This document shows positions 51,850-60,046 of a stretch of DNA of 64,000 nt, piece after piece. A program made the position numbers and the translations under genes. Below the pieces are notes generated by a model. That model did no database searches. It was not told the DNA's origin and saw only the letters and a list, made by a program, of their open reading frames with translations. Each line of letters opens with the position of its first letter. Positions within the stretch are counted from its first letter, which is position 1. The stretch spans positions 31,509-95,508 of the forward strand of contig SVLT01000007.1 of assembly GCA_015067845.1 (NCBI GenBank), in the 5' to 3' direction. The DNA comes from Oscillospiraceae bacterium (lineage in GTDB: Bacteria > Bacillota > Clostridia > Oscillospirales > Oscillospiraceae).

Positions 51850-52044
51850 ATGGCAGTCAGATTGAACGAAGATAAAGAGATGGTAAATGCGATCCGCGAG
51901 GGCTTGAAGCGCACCGGTGGCTATTGCCCGTGTCGTCTGCAGCGCACCGAGGAAAACAAGTGCATTTGCGCAGAATTCCGCGCCCAGATCGAAGATCCGG
52001 ACTTTAAGGGCTACTGCCATTGCATGCTGTATTATAAGGATTAA
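51850..52044 (+). CDS. Ferredoxin:thioredoxin reductase catalytic-chain-like protein
   Basis: A 64-residue protein with the FTR pattern of paired cysteines: [26 protein letters not shown]. In FTR a 4Fe-4S cluster next to a disulfide passes ferredoxin electrons to thioredoxin. This is the short bacterial form, about half the plant length, with the second pair CIC rather than CPC. AAAGGAGG precedes the ATG. It is divergent from YgiQ. The window also carries trxA and trxB. Confidence 0.85.
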   Translation: MAVRLNEDKEMVNAIREGLKRTGGYCPCRLQRTEENKCICAEFRAQIEDPDFKGYCHCMLYYKD

Positions 52045-52073
52045 AAATAATTTATAAAACCGGAAAAAAGGTG

Positions 52074-52102
52074 TTGACAAATTTTGCAACGCGTGGTATT
52101 AT
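52074..52102 (+). promoter_or_regulatory. Promoter of tRNA-Leu
   Basis: TTGACA, 17-bp spacer, TATTAT preceded by TGG, about 35 bp upstream of the tRNA. Confidence 0.85.
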
Positions 52103-52136
52103 AGCCAAGCGGTCAGGCAAATGCCTTTCCGGAAAT

Positions 52137-52224
52137 GGGCGAGTGGTGGAATTGGTAGACTCGCTAGATTCAGGTTCTAGTGTCCATTACGGACGTGCGG
52201 GTTCAAGTCCCGCCTCGCCCACCA
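52137..52224 (+). tRNA. tRNA-Leu (anticodon CAG)
   Basis: Acceptor GGGCGAG/CTCGCCC, anticodon stem CTAGA/TCTAG with loop TTCAGGT (anticodon CAG), long variable arm, T arm GGGTTCAAGTCCC and an encoded CCA. Its 3' end is duplicated downstream. Confidence 0.95.
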
Positions 52225-52226
52225 AA

Positions 52227-52256
52227 GAAGACAGCCGCAAGGCTGTCTCTTTTTTT
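52227..52256 (+). terminator. Terminator after tRNA-Leu
   Basis: AGACAGCC, GCAA, GGCTGTCTCTTTTTTT. Confidence 0.88.
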
Positions 52257-52280
52257 GCCAGTCGAGGCTTGCCAAAACAG

Positions 52281-52330
52281 AGTAAACCCCTTGATTTCCA
52301 ATGAAAACGGAGATCAAGGGGTATTTTTGT
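52281..52330. repeat. Hairpin repeat, family B, copy 1
   Basis: AAACCCCTTGATTTCC and a complementary GGAGATCAAGGGGT followed by ATTTTTGTT. Similar units lie at 52836 and 62015. It resembles an intrinsic terminator, but there is no gene directly before it. Confidence 0.75.
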
Positions 52331-52594
52331 TCTATTTCAGCCCAGTCGCTTCTGTTCGTTACCTTTTCTTCCTATTCCCGTCGATCCCGCCGGCGGCGCG
52401 TCGTTTTCTGTCTTTTAGATAGCCGCTAGATAGTTATGTATGGCGCCTTTGTTGAAGATTAGAGAAGATACTTAACTAGAATCCACCGTTCTGTTCCTTG
52501 TTCTGTCGGTCACGATGACTGCCAAAACAGGGGAGGGAGCGGTGTTATTGTTGCGAATTGAGTTTTGGGCGGCGAAGTCGATGAGAGGTCGGTT

Positions 52595-52735
52595 TTTGGG
52601 GCAGGCGAGGTCGGCTTTGTGATCGATCGACTGGGCAAAGCGGTTTACATAACTCAGGTTCAAGTCCCGCCTCGCCCACCAAATGAAAAACCCGGTATTC
52701 GTTAGGAATACCGGGTTTTTGCTGTTCTTTATGCG
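52595..52735 (+). repeat. tRNA-Leu 3'-end repeat, copy A, with terminator
   Basis: A segment (GAGGTCGGCTTTGTGATCG...) shared with copy C1 is followed at 52657-52683 by a 27-base exact copy of the end of tRNA-Leu (T arm through CCAAA). A terminator (AAAACCCGGTATTC / GAATACCGGGTTTT) follows. The two 27-base ends are 430 bp apart. Confidence 0.85.
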
Positions 52736-52835
52736 GTTTTCCTGGTGGAAATGTTCGGAAGAGCAGGGGAGTGGATAGTGTGTTTCCCTTATTGTTGCCC
52801 ATACCAATGGATTTTGCCGGTCTAACCTTACCCAA

Positions 52836-52900
52836 CAATGAAAACCCCTTGGAATCCAACGAGTTTGGACTCCAAGGGGTATTTTTGTTATTCTGACTGC
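52836..52900. repeat. Hairpin repeat, family B, copy 2
   Basis: AAAACCCCTTGGAATCC... and GGACTCCAAGGGGTATTTTTG, and a following GACTGCCGTTTT that also occurs in copy 3. Confidence 0.75.
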
Positions 52901-52969
52901 CGTTTTCACCTATTTGCAACTGTTTCTGCCTATTTCCGCCGACGCCGTCGGCGGCGAGGTATGGATGGT

Positions 52970-54046
52970 TTACGATTTTATCTGCTGCTTTGAAATCTCC
53001 ATTGCACGGTAGATCGCAAGAAGTTGTTTTCGTGAGGAAACACCCAGTTTTCCGTAGAGATTCTTATTGTGAAATTTCAAGGTGTTTTCCTTTATGTTTA
53101 GCGTGTCCATAATTTCTTTTGTAGAACTACCTGCCAGATAGGCTTCGAAAATTTGCCGTTCCTGGCCGGTTAGTGTTTCCGATCCCTGGCGGAAGCAGGC
53201 AATTTCTTCCTCTGTTACAAGGATCGACTTATGCGATTTATTCTCCCGGCTTGTTGCCGTCATTGCTTCTTCTTTTTGCTGTATCAGCTCACGCAATCTT
53301 TGGTCTTCCTTCATAACCATATGCACGCCCAACAGGAAAAGCTCGCTGATTATATAGGAAACGGATAGAAATTCGAAATCGATATTGCAGATCTGTTCAA
53401 TAAACCATACGCCGATATTTACAAACACGGCAATCGCGACGATCACTGCGTGGGCGGCGGTATCAATGGTTTTTCTGACGGATGCTCTGATGATCACCGC
53501 AATCATAGCAGCAAAGTATCCGACCAAGTACACGAGATACAACGGGTGTAAAGGACCGTAGACCTTTATCAGCTTGGAAGCGCCGCCCACAATCTGAAAG
53601 GACACCTCTTTGTAATAGATATCCAATATTCCGGGACTTGCAGCAATGAGAAACACAACAACGGAAAGGCTGCACAGAGATATGGGCACCCATTTTTTAT
53701 ATTTGGTATTGGTGACACTCAGGATGATCATGAGCATTGCAAAAGGCAGAAATACCGAACCGAGATAGGAGATACGGTTGGCAAGCAGAGCCTGCTGCAA
53801 ATCCGAGGAAACTGACAGGAAGGTGTAGCCAATATTCACCACCAGAACAGAGGAAAACAGCAATACGAACCATTGCTTCTTCTTGCGTACCAGCAAGAGA
53901 CAGCCCACCAAAAGCAACAGAGAAAGAACGGCCGCGGCACCGTAAATCATAGACAGATTTGCTGCTTTTTCTCCGATTTGAGCGCAACCGGAAAGTGCAA
54001 AGGTTATATATATCAGAGACAATATCAAACATAAATGTCTTTTCAT
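52970..54046 (-). CDS. Membrane-bound LuxR-family regulator with 7TM sensor and lipoprotein-type N-terminus
   Basis: A 358-residue protein. The N-terminus LIYITFALSGCAQIG fits a lipoprotein signal (Cys about 21). About seven hydrophobic segments follow (for example MIYGAAAVLSLLLLVGCLLLV, LFSSVLVVNIGYTFL, FLPFAMLMIILSV), resembling the HisKA_7TM sensor. A cytoplasmic linker (LRELIQQKEEAMTATSREN) leads to a LuxR helix-turn-helix (LTGQERQIFEAYLAGSSTKEIMDTLNIKENTLKFHNKNLYGKLGV). It has no kinase or receiver domain, so sensing and DNA binding are in one protein. It is divergent from the secreted Cys-rich protein at 54305, its likely target. Three CCCACACTTTTT repeats lie upstream. Confidence 0.88.
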   Translation of the reverse strand: MKRHLCLILSLIYITFALSGCAQIGEKAANLSMIYGAAAVLSLLLLVGCLLLVRKKKQWFVLLFSSVLVVNIGYTFLSVSSDLQQALLANRISYLGSVFLPFAMLMIILSVTNTKYKKWVPISLCSLSVVVFLIAASPGILDIYYKEVSFQIVGGASKLIKVYGPLHPLYLVYLVGYFAAMIAVIIRASVRKTIDTAAHAVIVAIAVFVNIGVWFIEQICNIDFEFLSVSYIISELFLLGVHMVMKEDQRLRELIQQKEEAMTATSRENKSHKSILVTEEEIACFRQGSETLTGQERQIFEAYLAGSSTKEIMDTLNIKENTLKFHNKNLYGKLGVSSRKQLLAIYRAMEISKQQIKS

Positions 54047-54091
54047 AAAAATCTCCCTCGACTGCGAATGTTATCAGTACTCGCTGCCTGT

Positions 54092-54145
54092 CCCACACTT
54101 TTTCCCACACTTTTTGACAACAAAATTACAAAACCCACACTTTTT
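54092..54145. promoter_or_regulatory. Three direct CCCACACTTTTT repeats: candidate operator
   Basis: Copies at 54092-54103 and 54104-54115 are perfectly tandem; the third is at 54134-54145, 30 bp from the second (three helical turns). They lie between the divergent LuxR and surface-protein genes, nearer the LuxR start. A reverse partial copy (AGGTGTGG) follows at about 54153. A LuxR-type regulator could bind here; this is inference. Confidence 0.55.
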
Positions 54146-54304
54146 TTCTTTCGTAGGTGTGGCGAAATGAAAGAGGGAATTTTGTAAAATAGTACTGCCT
54201 AGGTGATGAAAGGATTTAGTATTAATATCTTATTCACATTTTAGCACAGTTACCCACTTTCGTCAAGAATTACAAAAGGGAATCCTGAAAGGAGAGAAAA
54301 TGCT

Positions 54305-55888
54305 ATGAAAAAGTTTATGTCCGCCGTTTTATGTCTTATGTTTATACTCTGTATTCTTCCGCTGCAAGTGTTTGCGGCACCCATCGAAAAACTGGAGGTC
54401 ACAGGGATAGATGCCCCCGTAGCAGGTGAATCACCGGATATGGAGGCCGTGGCAGGAAATGGCTACTACACCCTGGTCAATCGGGTGCAATGGAAGGAGT
54501 ATAACGAAGACAAGATCCTTCAGCGGGTTCTTACGGCAAGCGATACCTTCCGTGCAGGGTATTATTATGCGGTCTTTGTAACGGTATTTACGGACTCCGA
54601 CATACCTTTTACATCAGCAACCACCGGGAAAATCAACGGCAAGTCAGCTCAGGCACAGGAACCGCAGGATAGCGGCTGTTCCATTGTTCTGATATACAAC
54701 TTTGCCGAGATACTCAAAGAGCCTGTCAAGAAGCTTGATCTTGCGATTCCGGCTCCGGTTGAAGGAGAGAAGCCCGACTACACCAAGCTGGAAGGTAGCA
54801 GCTATTACAGTGATAACGGACTGAACGGAACAAGCACCCGTATTTATAAAAACGGCATTGCGTGGTATAAGTCCGCAACTGCCGCTATGACACCGGGTAC
54901 CGCAGAAACCTTCCAGGCAGATGCCGACTACCAACTCAAGATTTCCCTGCTGCCGAAGGAGGGTTATTTCTTCCACGAGAACATCTCCGTTACGATCAAC
55001 GGCAAGACCGCGACGGTGGAAGCCTTTGATGATGGAAGTATCAATGCATCTGTGACGCTGACAGCCGCAGGTCCTGCACATACTCACACCCCCTCTGCAT
55101 GGCGCACCACGGGCATATATCATTACAAGGCCTGTACTACCTGTGGCGAGTTCCTGGAGTCGGAAGATCATTTTGGCGGCGTTGCAACCTGTGCAGAAAA
55201 AGGAAAATGCACGGTCTGTGGCTACGAATACATCGATGTTCATGAAAATCATACCCCGGATACCTCCAAATGGGTCATTCGAGGAGATATGTACCATTAC
55301 CACGCCTGCAAACTCTGCGGTGCTCATTGCGATATTGGTGAGCATGTAGCCGGACCGGCAGGTACTCCCGACGCGGCAGTAGTCTGTAAGGATTGTGGAT
55401 ATATCATCACCCCTGCCAAGGATCACACGCACAACCTGACAAGGGTTGCAAAAAAGGATGCTACCTGCATCGAGCCGGGTAACGTGGAATATTACACCTG
55501 CGACGGGTGCTCTGATTTCTTTGCAGACAGTGAAGGCAAGTCCAAGATCACCGATACGGTTATTGCCCCCTTGGGACACAAGATTTCCGATGATTGGAAA
55601 CATGACGAAAACAACCATTGGCGCACCTGTACTGTGTGCAATGAGGTACTTACAGAAACACAGATGGCACATGAAATGAACGGTGAAAAGTGTACAACCT
55701 GTAACTATGACGGCAGTAAATCCGATAACACCCCCTCTAATCCCACAGAGACAACGCCTGATTCTACTGTTCCCCAACAGCAAGATAAAGGCAATGGCGG
55801 TATGCCCTGGTGGGAAATTCTGTTGATTGCCCTGGGCGCAGCGGGAGCCGGCTTTGGAATTACCCTGGCAGTTTTGAAGAAAAAGTAA
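54305..55888 (+). CDS. Secreted Cys-rich surface protein with C-terminal membrane anchor
   Basis: A 527-residue protein. Signal peptide (FMSAVLCLMFILCILPLQVFAA), two similar beta domains (about 30-130 and 140-255; FTSATTGKINGKSAQ and ENISVTINGKTATVEAFDDGS), then paired-Cys modules (ACTTCGEF, GKCTVCGYEY, ACKLCGAH, VCKDCGYI, YTCDGCSDFF, TCTVCNEVL), and a C-terminal helix (WEILLIALGAAGAGFGITLAVLKKK). No sortase motif. The Cys modules resemble those of the DUF4430 protein at 2950. GGAGAG lies 8 bp upstream. The divergent LuxR gene suggests local regulation. Confidence 0.85.
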   Translation: MKKFMSAVLCLMFILCILPLQVFAAPIEKLEVTGIDAPVAGESPDMEAVAGNGYYTLVNRVQWKEYNEDKILQRVLTASDTFRAGYYYAVFVTVFTDSDIPFTSATTGKINGKSAQAQEPQDSGCSIVLIYNFAEILKEPVKKLDLAIPAPVEGEKPDYTKLEGSSYYSDNGLNGTSTRIYKNGIAWYKSATAAMTPGTAETFQADADYQLKISLLPKEGYFFHENISVTINGKTATVEAFDDGSINASVTLTAAGPAHTHTPSAWRTTGIYHYKACTTCGEFLESEDHFGGVATCAEKGKCTVCGYEYIDVHENHTPDTSKWVIRGDMYHYHACKLCGAHCDIGEHVAGPAGTPDAAVVCKDCGYIITPAKDHTHNLTRVAKKDATCIEPGNVEYYTCDGCSDFFADSEGKSKITDTVIAPLGHKISDDWKHDENNHWRTCTVCNEVLTETQMAHEMNGEKCTTCNYDGSKSDNTPSNPTETTPDSTVPQQQDKGNGGMPWWEILLIALGAAGAGFGITLAVLKKK

Positions 55889-55917
55889 GAATAGAACGGG
55901 CGAGCACTTCTTAAAAT

Positions 55918-55954
55918 GAAGCCCGATACCTTAATCGGTATCGGGCTTCATTTT
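55918..55954 (+). terminator. Terminator after the Cys-rich surface protein
   Basis: GAAGCCCGATACC, TTAATC, GGTATCGGGCTTC, ATTTTG. Confidence 0.85.
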
Positions 55955-55974
55955 GCGTTATTGTTGTGAATGGC

Positions 55975-56096
55975 GTTTGGGGCAGGGAAAGTCGGCTTTG
56001 TGATCGGTCAACTGGCAAGGACAGGTATTGTGCTTACCCATCAAGTCTCTCATTATTCACAAAAGAGACGATCGGAAGATCGTCTCTTTTTTCTTG
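55975..56096 (+). repeat. tRNA-Leu 3'-end repeat, copy C1 (degenerate)
   Basis: Shares GTCGGCTTTGTGATCG with copy A, then ACTGGCAAGGAC...GCTTACC and a degraded TCAAGTCT..CATTATTCAC where tRNA-Leu has TTCAAGTCCCGCC...CACCA. A perfect terminator AAAAGAGACGATC / GATCGTCTCTTTTTT follows at 56061-56092. This fills the 321-bp gap before the VTC gene together with the promoter below. Confidence 0.75.
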
Positions 56097-56175
56097 GTTT
56101 GGACATTCAAACGCTGGGACATATTTCCGTTAAAGGATATTTACATTTTCTTTACCAATCTTTAGACGTGTGTGG

Positions 56176-56181
56176 TATAAT
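56176..56181 (+). promoter_or_regulatory. Extended -10 promoter of the VTC-DUF4956 operon
   Basis: TGGTATAAT, with only a weak TTTACC-type -35 at 19 bp; ends 27 bp before the start codon. Confidence 0.55.
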
Positions 56182-56208
56182 CTACGTAATATTGTGAGGT
56201 GAGTATCC

Positions 56209-56958
56209 ATGTCTGCACAGATGATATTCAGGCGCTATGAACTGAAATATCTGCTCACACACGAACAAAAGCAGATCATTTTGGAAGCAATGGCGCCGTA
56301 TATGAAGCCGGATCGTTACGGAAAAACGGTCATTCGCAATCTTTATTTGGATACTCCGGATTACAGACTGATCCGTCGGTCAATGGAAAAACCGGCTTAT
56401 AAAGAAAAACTGCGCATCCGTTCCTATTCCCAGGCGAGCCCGGACAGCACGGTATATGTGGAGTTGAAAAAGAAATACGACGGTGTGGTATATAAGCGCC
56501 GGGTGGCGCTGCCGTATGAGGATGCGATGGATTGGCTGAGTCAGAAGAGACCCTGTCCAGTAGATTCGCAGATCAGCCGGGAAATCGATACTTTTACTGA
56601 GTTTTATCAGCATCCGGAGCCAAAGGTTTTCCTGTCTTATCAACGAGAGGCGTATTATCATATTAATGGGGGAGGATTCCGGGTTACTTTTGATGATCAC
56701 ATTCAAAGCCGTACTGACGATCTGAACTTGTGTGCGCCGGTGTCCGGAGATCTGATCTTGCCAACTGATAAGGTTCTGATGGAGATAAAATGCACCGGAG
56801 GCATTCCTATGTGGATGGTGCAGATCCTATCCCGGGAGCGTATATATAAAACCTCATTCTCTAAGTACGGTACAGCGTACAGCTTACTGATATTTCCTGA
56901 GATTTCAGGCAGATCATCCCAACAAAAGGAGCACATGATTTATGGAAGCAATTTTTAA
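56209..56958 (+). CDS. VTC-domain polyphosphate polymerase-like protein
   Basis: A 249-residue protein of the VTC family (PF09359): RYELKYLLTHEQKQIILEAM, NLYLDTPDYRLIRRSMEKPAYKEKLRIRSY, VYVELKKKYDGVVYKRR and LMEIKCTGGIPMWMV supply the paired basic and acidic residues that line the phosphate tunnel. In yeast VTC4 polymerises polyphosphate; bacterial members lack the SPX domain and are less well known. GAGGTG precedes the ATG. It overlaps the next gene by 17 bp, and the three-gene set with DUF4956 is a recurrent one. Confidence 0.9.
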   Translation: MSAQMIFRRYELKYLLTHEQKQIILEAMAPYMKPDRYGKTVIRNLYLDTPDYRLIRRSMEKPAYKEKLRIRSYSQASPDSTVYVELKKKYDGVVYKRRVALPYEDAMDWLSQKRPCPVDSQISREIDTFTEFYQHPEPKVFLSYQREAYYHINGGGFRVTFDDHIQSRTDDLNLCAPVSGDLILPTDKVLMEIKCTGGIPMWMVQILSRERIYKTSFSKYGTAYSLLIFPEISGRSSQQKEHMIYGSNF

Positions 56959-57634
56959 GGGCATTTTCGATGGACAGCTGGCTCAAACGATCGGCGTAGA
57001 GGATTTCCTGCTTTGTTTGGGCGTTTCCCTGGCACTGGGCTTTATTTTGGCTGGGGCATATATATGGAAAAATTCCCCCTCAAAGAGTTTTCTGGTGACC
57101 CTTGCGCTGTTGCCTGCCGTGGTTTGTGTTGTGATTATGATGGTCAACGGTAATATCGGTGCAGGTGTTGCTGTTGCAGGCGCATTTAGTCTGGTGCGTT
57201 TCCGTTCTGCACCCGGTTCTGCAAAGGAGATCGTCACCATTTTCCTGGCAATGGGCGCAGGCCTCATTGCCGGCATGGGTTACCTGGGCTTTGCTGTGCT
57301 GTTTACTGTGATCATGTGCATCGTGTTTGTGCTGTATAATTCCCTGGCAAGCGTCAAGCCCAAGTGTGCGTCTGCCGAAAAGGTGATCAAGATTACCATT
57401 CCGGAGGATCTGGATTATTCCGGCGCATTCGACGATATTTTTGCAGAGTTTACCAGCACAAGCGAGCTGATCCAGGTAAAGACCACCAATATGGGCAGCA
57501 TGTTCCGCCTGACCTATCTGGTAAAATTGAAGGAGTCGGCCTTGGAAAAGCAGATGATCGACCGTATTCGTGAAAGGAATGGCAATCTGGAGATTATGGT
57601 ATCCAAGCAGGAGACCCATATGGTTGAGCTTTAA
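56942..57634 (+). CDS. DUF4956 membrane protein
   Basis: A 230-residue protein with about four membrane helices (LGVSLALGFILAGAYIW, LVTLALLPAVVCVVIMMVN, GAGVAVAGAFSLVRFRSAPG, MGAGLIAGMGYLGFAVLFTVIMCIVFVLY) and a soluble C-terminal domain (ITIPEDLDYSGAFDDIFAEFTSTSELIQVKTT). The motif FSLVRFRSAPGSAKEI is the DUF4956 hallmark. Often linked to VTC genes, so it may help move or anchor the polymer. Function is unknown. Confidence 0.9.
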   Translation: MEAIFKGIFDGQLAQTIGVEDFLLCLGVSLALGFILAGAYIWKNSPSKSFLVTLALLPAVVCVVIMMVNGNIGAGVAVAGAFSLVRFRSAPGSAKEIVTIFLAMGAGLIAGMGYLGFAVLFTVIMCIVFVLYNSLASVKPKCASAEKVIKITIPEDLDYSGAFDDIFAEFTSTSELIQVKTTNMGSMFRLTYLVKLKESALEKQMIDRIRERNGNLEIMVSKQETHMVEL

Positions 57635-57647
57635 GAGGGTGCGTGAA

Positions 57648-59813
57648 ATGAACAGAAGTTTTATGGCGCTTTGTTTGTGCCTTGTCTTGCTATTGAGCGG
57701 ATGCAGCGGCTATGACAGTATTATCAACCTTGATGAGCAGAGTAGTACAGGATCTGCAAGCAAACAACCCGGCGAGTCCGTCACCCAGCCGCCCACCCAG
57801 GGCGAAGTGCCCGATCTTGGTGATGACGACACCACATTTGGCGAAGATATTGAGGATACCGGCGCTTACGAGGGCGAATTTGATACGGAAACGGATGCCG
57901 ATGTGGTTGTTGAGTGCATTTCCGGTACGAAAAATGCCTACAAGCTGGAAGGAACGACCCTGACCTTTACTGCTGTTGGTGAGGACAGTGCATACTCCAT
58001 TTCCGGGACATTCAGCGGCAATATTATCATTGATACCGGTGATGGATACAAATTTGACCTGGAAATGCACGGATTTTCCCTTACCTGTGACACGGTGAAT
58101 CCCATTACGGTCCTGAGTGGTGAAGAGGTGGCGATCAAAGCCAAAAAAGATACGAAAAACTATATCTATGACAAGCGTGCTGCCATCGATGATAACGATG
58201 AGACCCTGTTCTCCGGTGCAATTCATTCCGAGGTAGATCTGGAAATTGCCGGTAAGGGCGAGCTGACTGTGGTTTCGGAAAACAACAACGGTATTCATTC
58301 CAAAGATGACCTGCAAGTGAAAAATCTGACCCTGTTTGTGGCGTGTATGGACAATGCGTTGAAGGGCAATGACAGCGTGGAGATCACCGGCGGCAACACG
58401 ACCTTGATCGCATCTGTTGGTGACTCCATCAAGACAACCAACAGCGATATTTCCGATAAGGGCAATCAGCGGGGAACAATCACCATCTCCGGCGGTACCC
58501 ATGAGCTGTATGCAGCATGTGACGGTATCGATGCGGCATACGATGTGTATATCGATAATGCCGAAACCGTACTGAACATTTATACCGACAAGTATTCCAA
58601 TTATTCCAAGGAAGTCACATCCAATTCCTCGGATGTTAACTATATCCGCTTTTTCAGCAACAAATATTACTTCTCTGTAAAGTATTACAACTCGGAAACG
58701 GACTATGTGTGGGTGAATGCCCAATATCATTCCAAAGTCTCTGGGGGCAGAACCAATTATTACTATTATTCCTACCCCAAAATGGAGAATTACGCAAAAC
58801 AGCAGTTCTATATTTATGAGTTGGAGTCTCAGTTGGGACAGGAAGAAACTTATGCTGTTAAATCGGACTATTTGACCCCAAACAGCGGTTGCGATACCTT
58901 TGCTTTGTCTCAGTCCTATAACGGCCTTTCCTATCAGTGGACGAACTACACTACAAAGATCCAGCAGAGCGGTTTCGGAGGCCCCGGTGGCGGCCCAGGC
59001 GGTATGGGTGACGGAAACTCGGAAAAGGGCGATCACTCTACAAAGGGCATCAAAGCGGCAAATGAGATCGTCATTAACGACGGAACGGTCAGCATCAAAT
59101 CCTACGATGATGCCATTCATGCCAACAATGATACGACCCTGGAAAATGGCGCTGATCCACTTGGTAATGTAACCGTCAACGGCGGAACAATTACTGTATA
59201 TTCCAATGATGACGGTCTCCATGCGGACAATCTACTGTCTATTTCCGGCGGCACAGTTAGTGTTACCAGTGCTTACGAGGGTATGGAGGGTGCGCAGGTC
59301 AGCATTTCCGGTGGTTATGTTTCCATCAATTCCAAGGATGACGGCATCAATGCAACCACTTCCTCCGGAACGGCAGTTACCGTCAGCGGCGGTACGGTGT
59401 ATATTTATTGCACCGGTGACGGCATCGACTCTAACAGCCGTACAGCGGATGTGGGTATCGTGTTTTCCGGCGGCAGAACCGTCGTGATCTCAAATTCCGG
59501 TATGAACTCTTCCATCGATACGGAAAGCGGTTATACCTACTCCGGCGGCTCCGTGGTTGCTATTATGCCCCGTGGCGGAATGTCCAGCGAGGCTACACAC
59601 TGCGATAATTTCAATAGCATCGGCAAATCCACGCAGCTCTCCCTAACGGAGAATAGTTTCCTTTTGGTGGAAATCGGGCAGACCGCGGCATCGATCAAAA
59701 TGCCGGTCAGCCTGTCCGCGACGGTCATTGTGCTGGGCAGCAATTCTGCCAGCGTTACTACCGTGACTTCCACAAATTTGAAGCTGGACAATAATGGCGT
59801 GCATTGGTCGTAA
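57648..59813 (+). CDS. Secreted lipoprotein, Cthe_2159-type carbohydrate-binding beta-helix
   Basis: About 721 residues. Lipoprotein signal with lipobox LLLSGCSGYD (Cys about 19), a Ser/Thr/Asp-rich linker, then repeated beta-helix turns: ISGTFSGNIIIDTG, DDNDETLFSGAIHSEVDLEIAGKGELTVVSENNNGIHS, VNGGTITVYSNDDGLHADN, ISGGYVSINSKDDGINAT. This is the Cthe_2159 carbohydrate-binding family (PF14262), with Asp-rich loops that bind calcium or acidic sugars. A Gly-rich segment GGPGGGPGGMG interrupts it near 445. ATG 57648 has GAGGGTG about 7 bp upstream. Possibly binds pectin-like polymers. Confidence 0.88.
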   Translation: MNRSFMALCLCLVLLLSGCSGYDSIINLDEQSSTGSASKQPGESVTQPPTQGEVPDLGDDDTTFGEDIEDTGAYEGEFDTETDADVVVECISGTKNAYKLEGTTLTFTAVGEDSAYSISGTFSGNIIIDTGDGYKFDLEMHGFSLTCDTVNPITVLSGEEVAIKAKKDTKNYIYDKRAAIDDNDETLFSGAIHSEVDLEIAGKGELTVVSENNNGIHSKDDLQVKNLTLFVACMDNALKGNDSVEITGGNTTLIASVGDSIKTTNSDISDKGNQRGTITISGGTHELYAACDGIDAAYDVYIDNAETVLNIYTDKYSNYSKEVTSNSSDVNYIRFFSNKYYFSVKYYNSETDYVWVNAQYHSKVSGGRTNYYYYSYPKMENYAKQQFYIYELESQLGQEETYAVKSDYLTPNSGCDTFALSQSYNGLSYQWTNYTTKIQQSGFGGPGGGPGGMGDGNSEKGDHSTKGIKAANEIVINDGTVSIKSYDDAIHANNDTTLENGADPLGNVTVNGGTITVYSNDDGLHADNLLSISGGTVSVTSAYEGMEGAQVSISGGYVSINSKDDGINATTSSGTAVTVSGGTVYIYCTGDGIDSNSRTADVGIVFSGGRTVVISNSGMNSSIDTESGYTYSGGSVVAIMPRGGMSSEATHCDNFNSIGKSTQLSLTENSFLLVEIGQTAASIKMPVSLSATVIVLGSNSASVTTVTSTNLKLDNNGVHWS

Positions 59814-59869
59814 AATGTTGTGTTGACTGATGTTTGTGATGTACACAAAAGATTGATTATAGCTTTATA

Positions 59870-60046
59870 AATGCGATTTGGGTACCTGGGTCGATGAGAG
59901 GTTGATTTCCGGGTCGTGAAGAACGGCTTTTGTTCGCTCGACTGGCAAGGACGGACGCTATGCTTACCATTCAAGTTCTGCATTATATACAAAAGAGACG
60001 ATCGAAAGATCGTCTCTTGTTTTGCTAGTCGAGCCTTTCCAAGATA
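59870..60046 (+). repeat. tRNA-Leu 3'-end repeat, copy C2 (degenerate, with terminator and flank)
   Basis: GTCGATGAGAGGT (also in copy A), ACTGGCAAGGACGG...GCTTACCATTCAAGTT (as C1), terminator AAAAGAGACGATC / GATCGTCTCTT, then TTTTGCTAGTCGAGCCTTTCC. The last piece matches, with few changes, the flank right after the real tRNA-Leu terminator (TTTTGCCAGTCGAGGCTTGCC). Confidence 0.78.

Noticed and set aside
52071-52304. 77-residue frame over tRNA-Leu
   Set aside because: Translation of the tRNA itself and its terminator.
52472-52919. 145- and 124-residue minus-strand frames
   Set aside because: They lie across the repeat copies and the tRNA remnant; no ribosome site or recognisable domain.
57690-59222. 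510-residue minus-strand open frame
   Set aside because: Antisense of the Cthe_2159-type lipoprotein gene, with low-complexity content.
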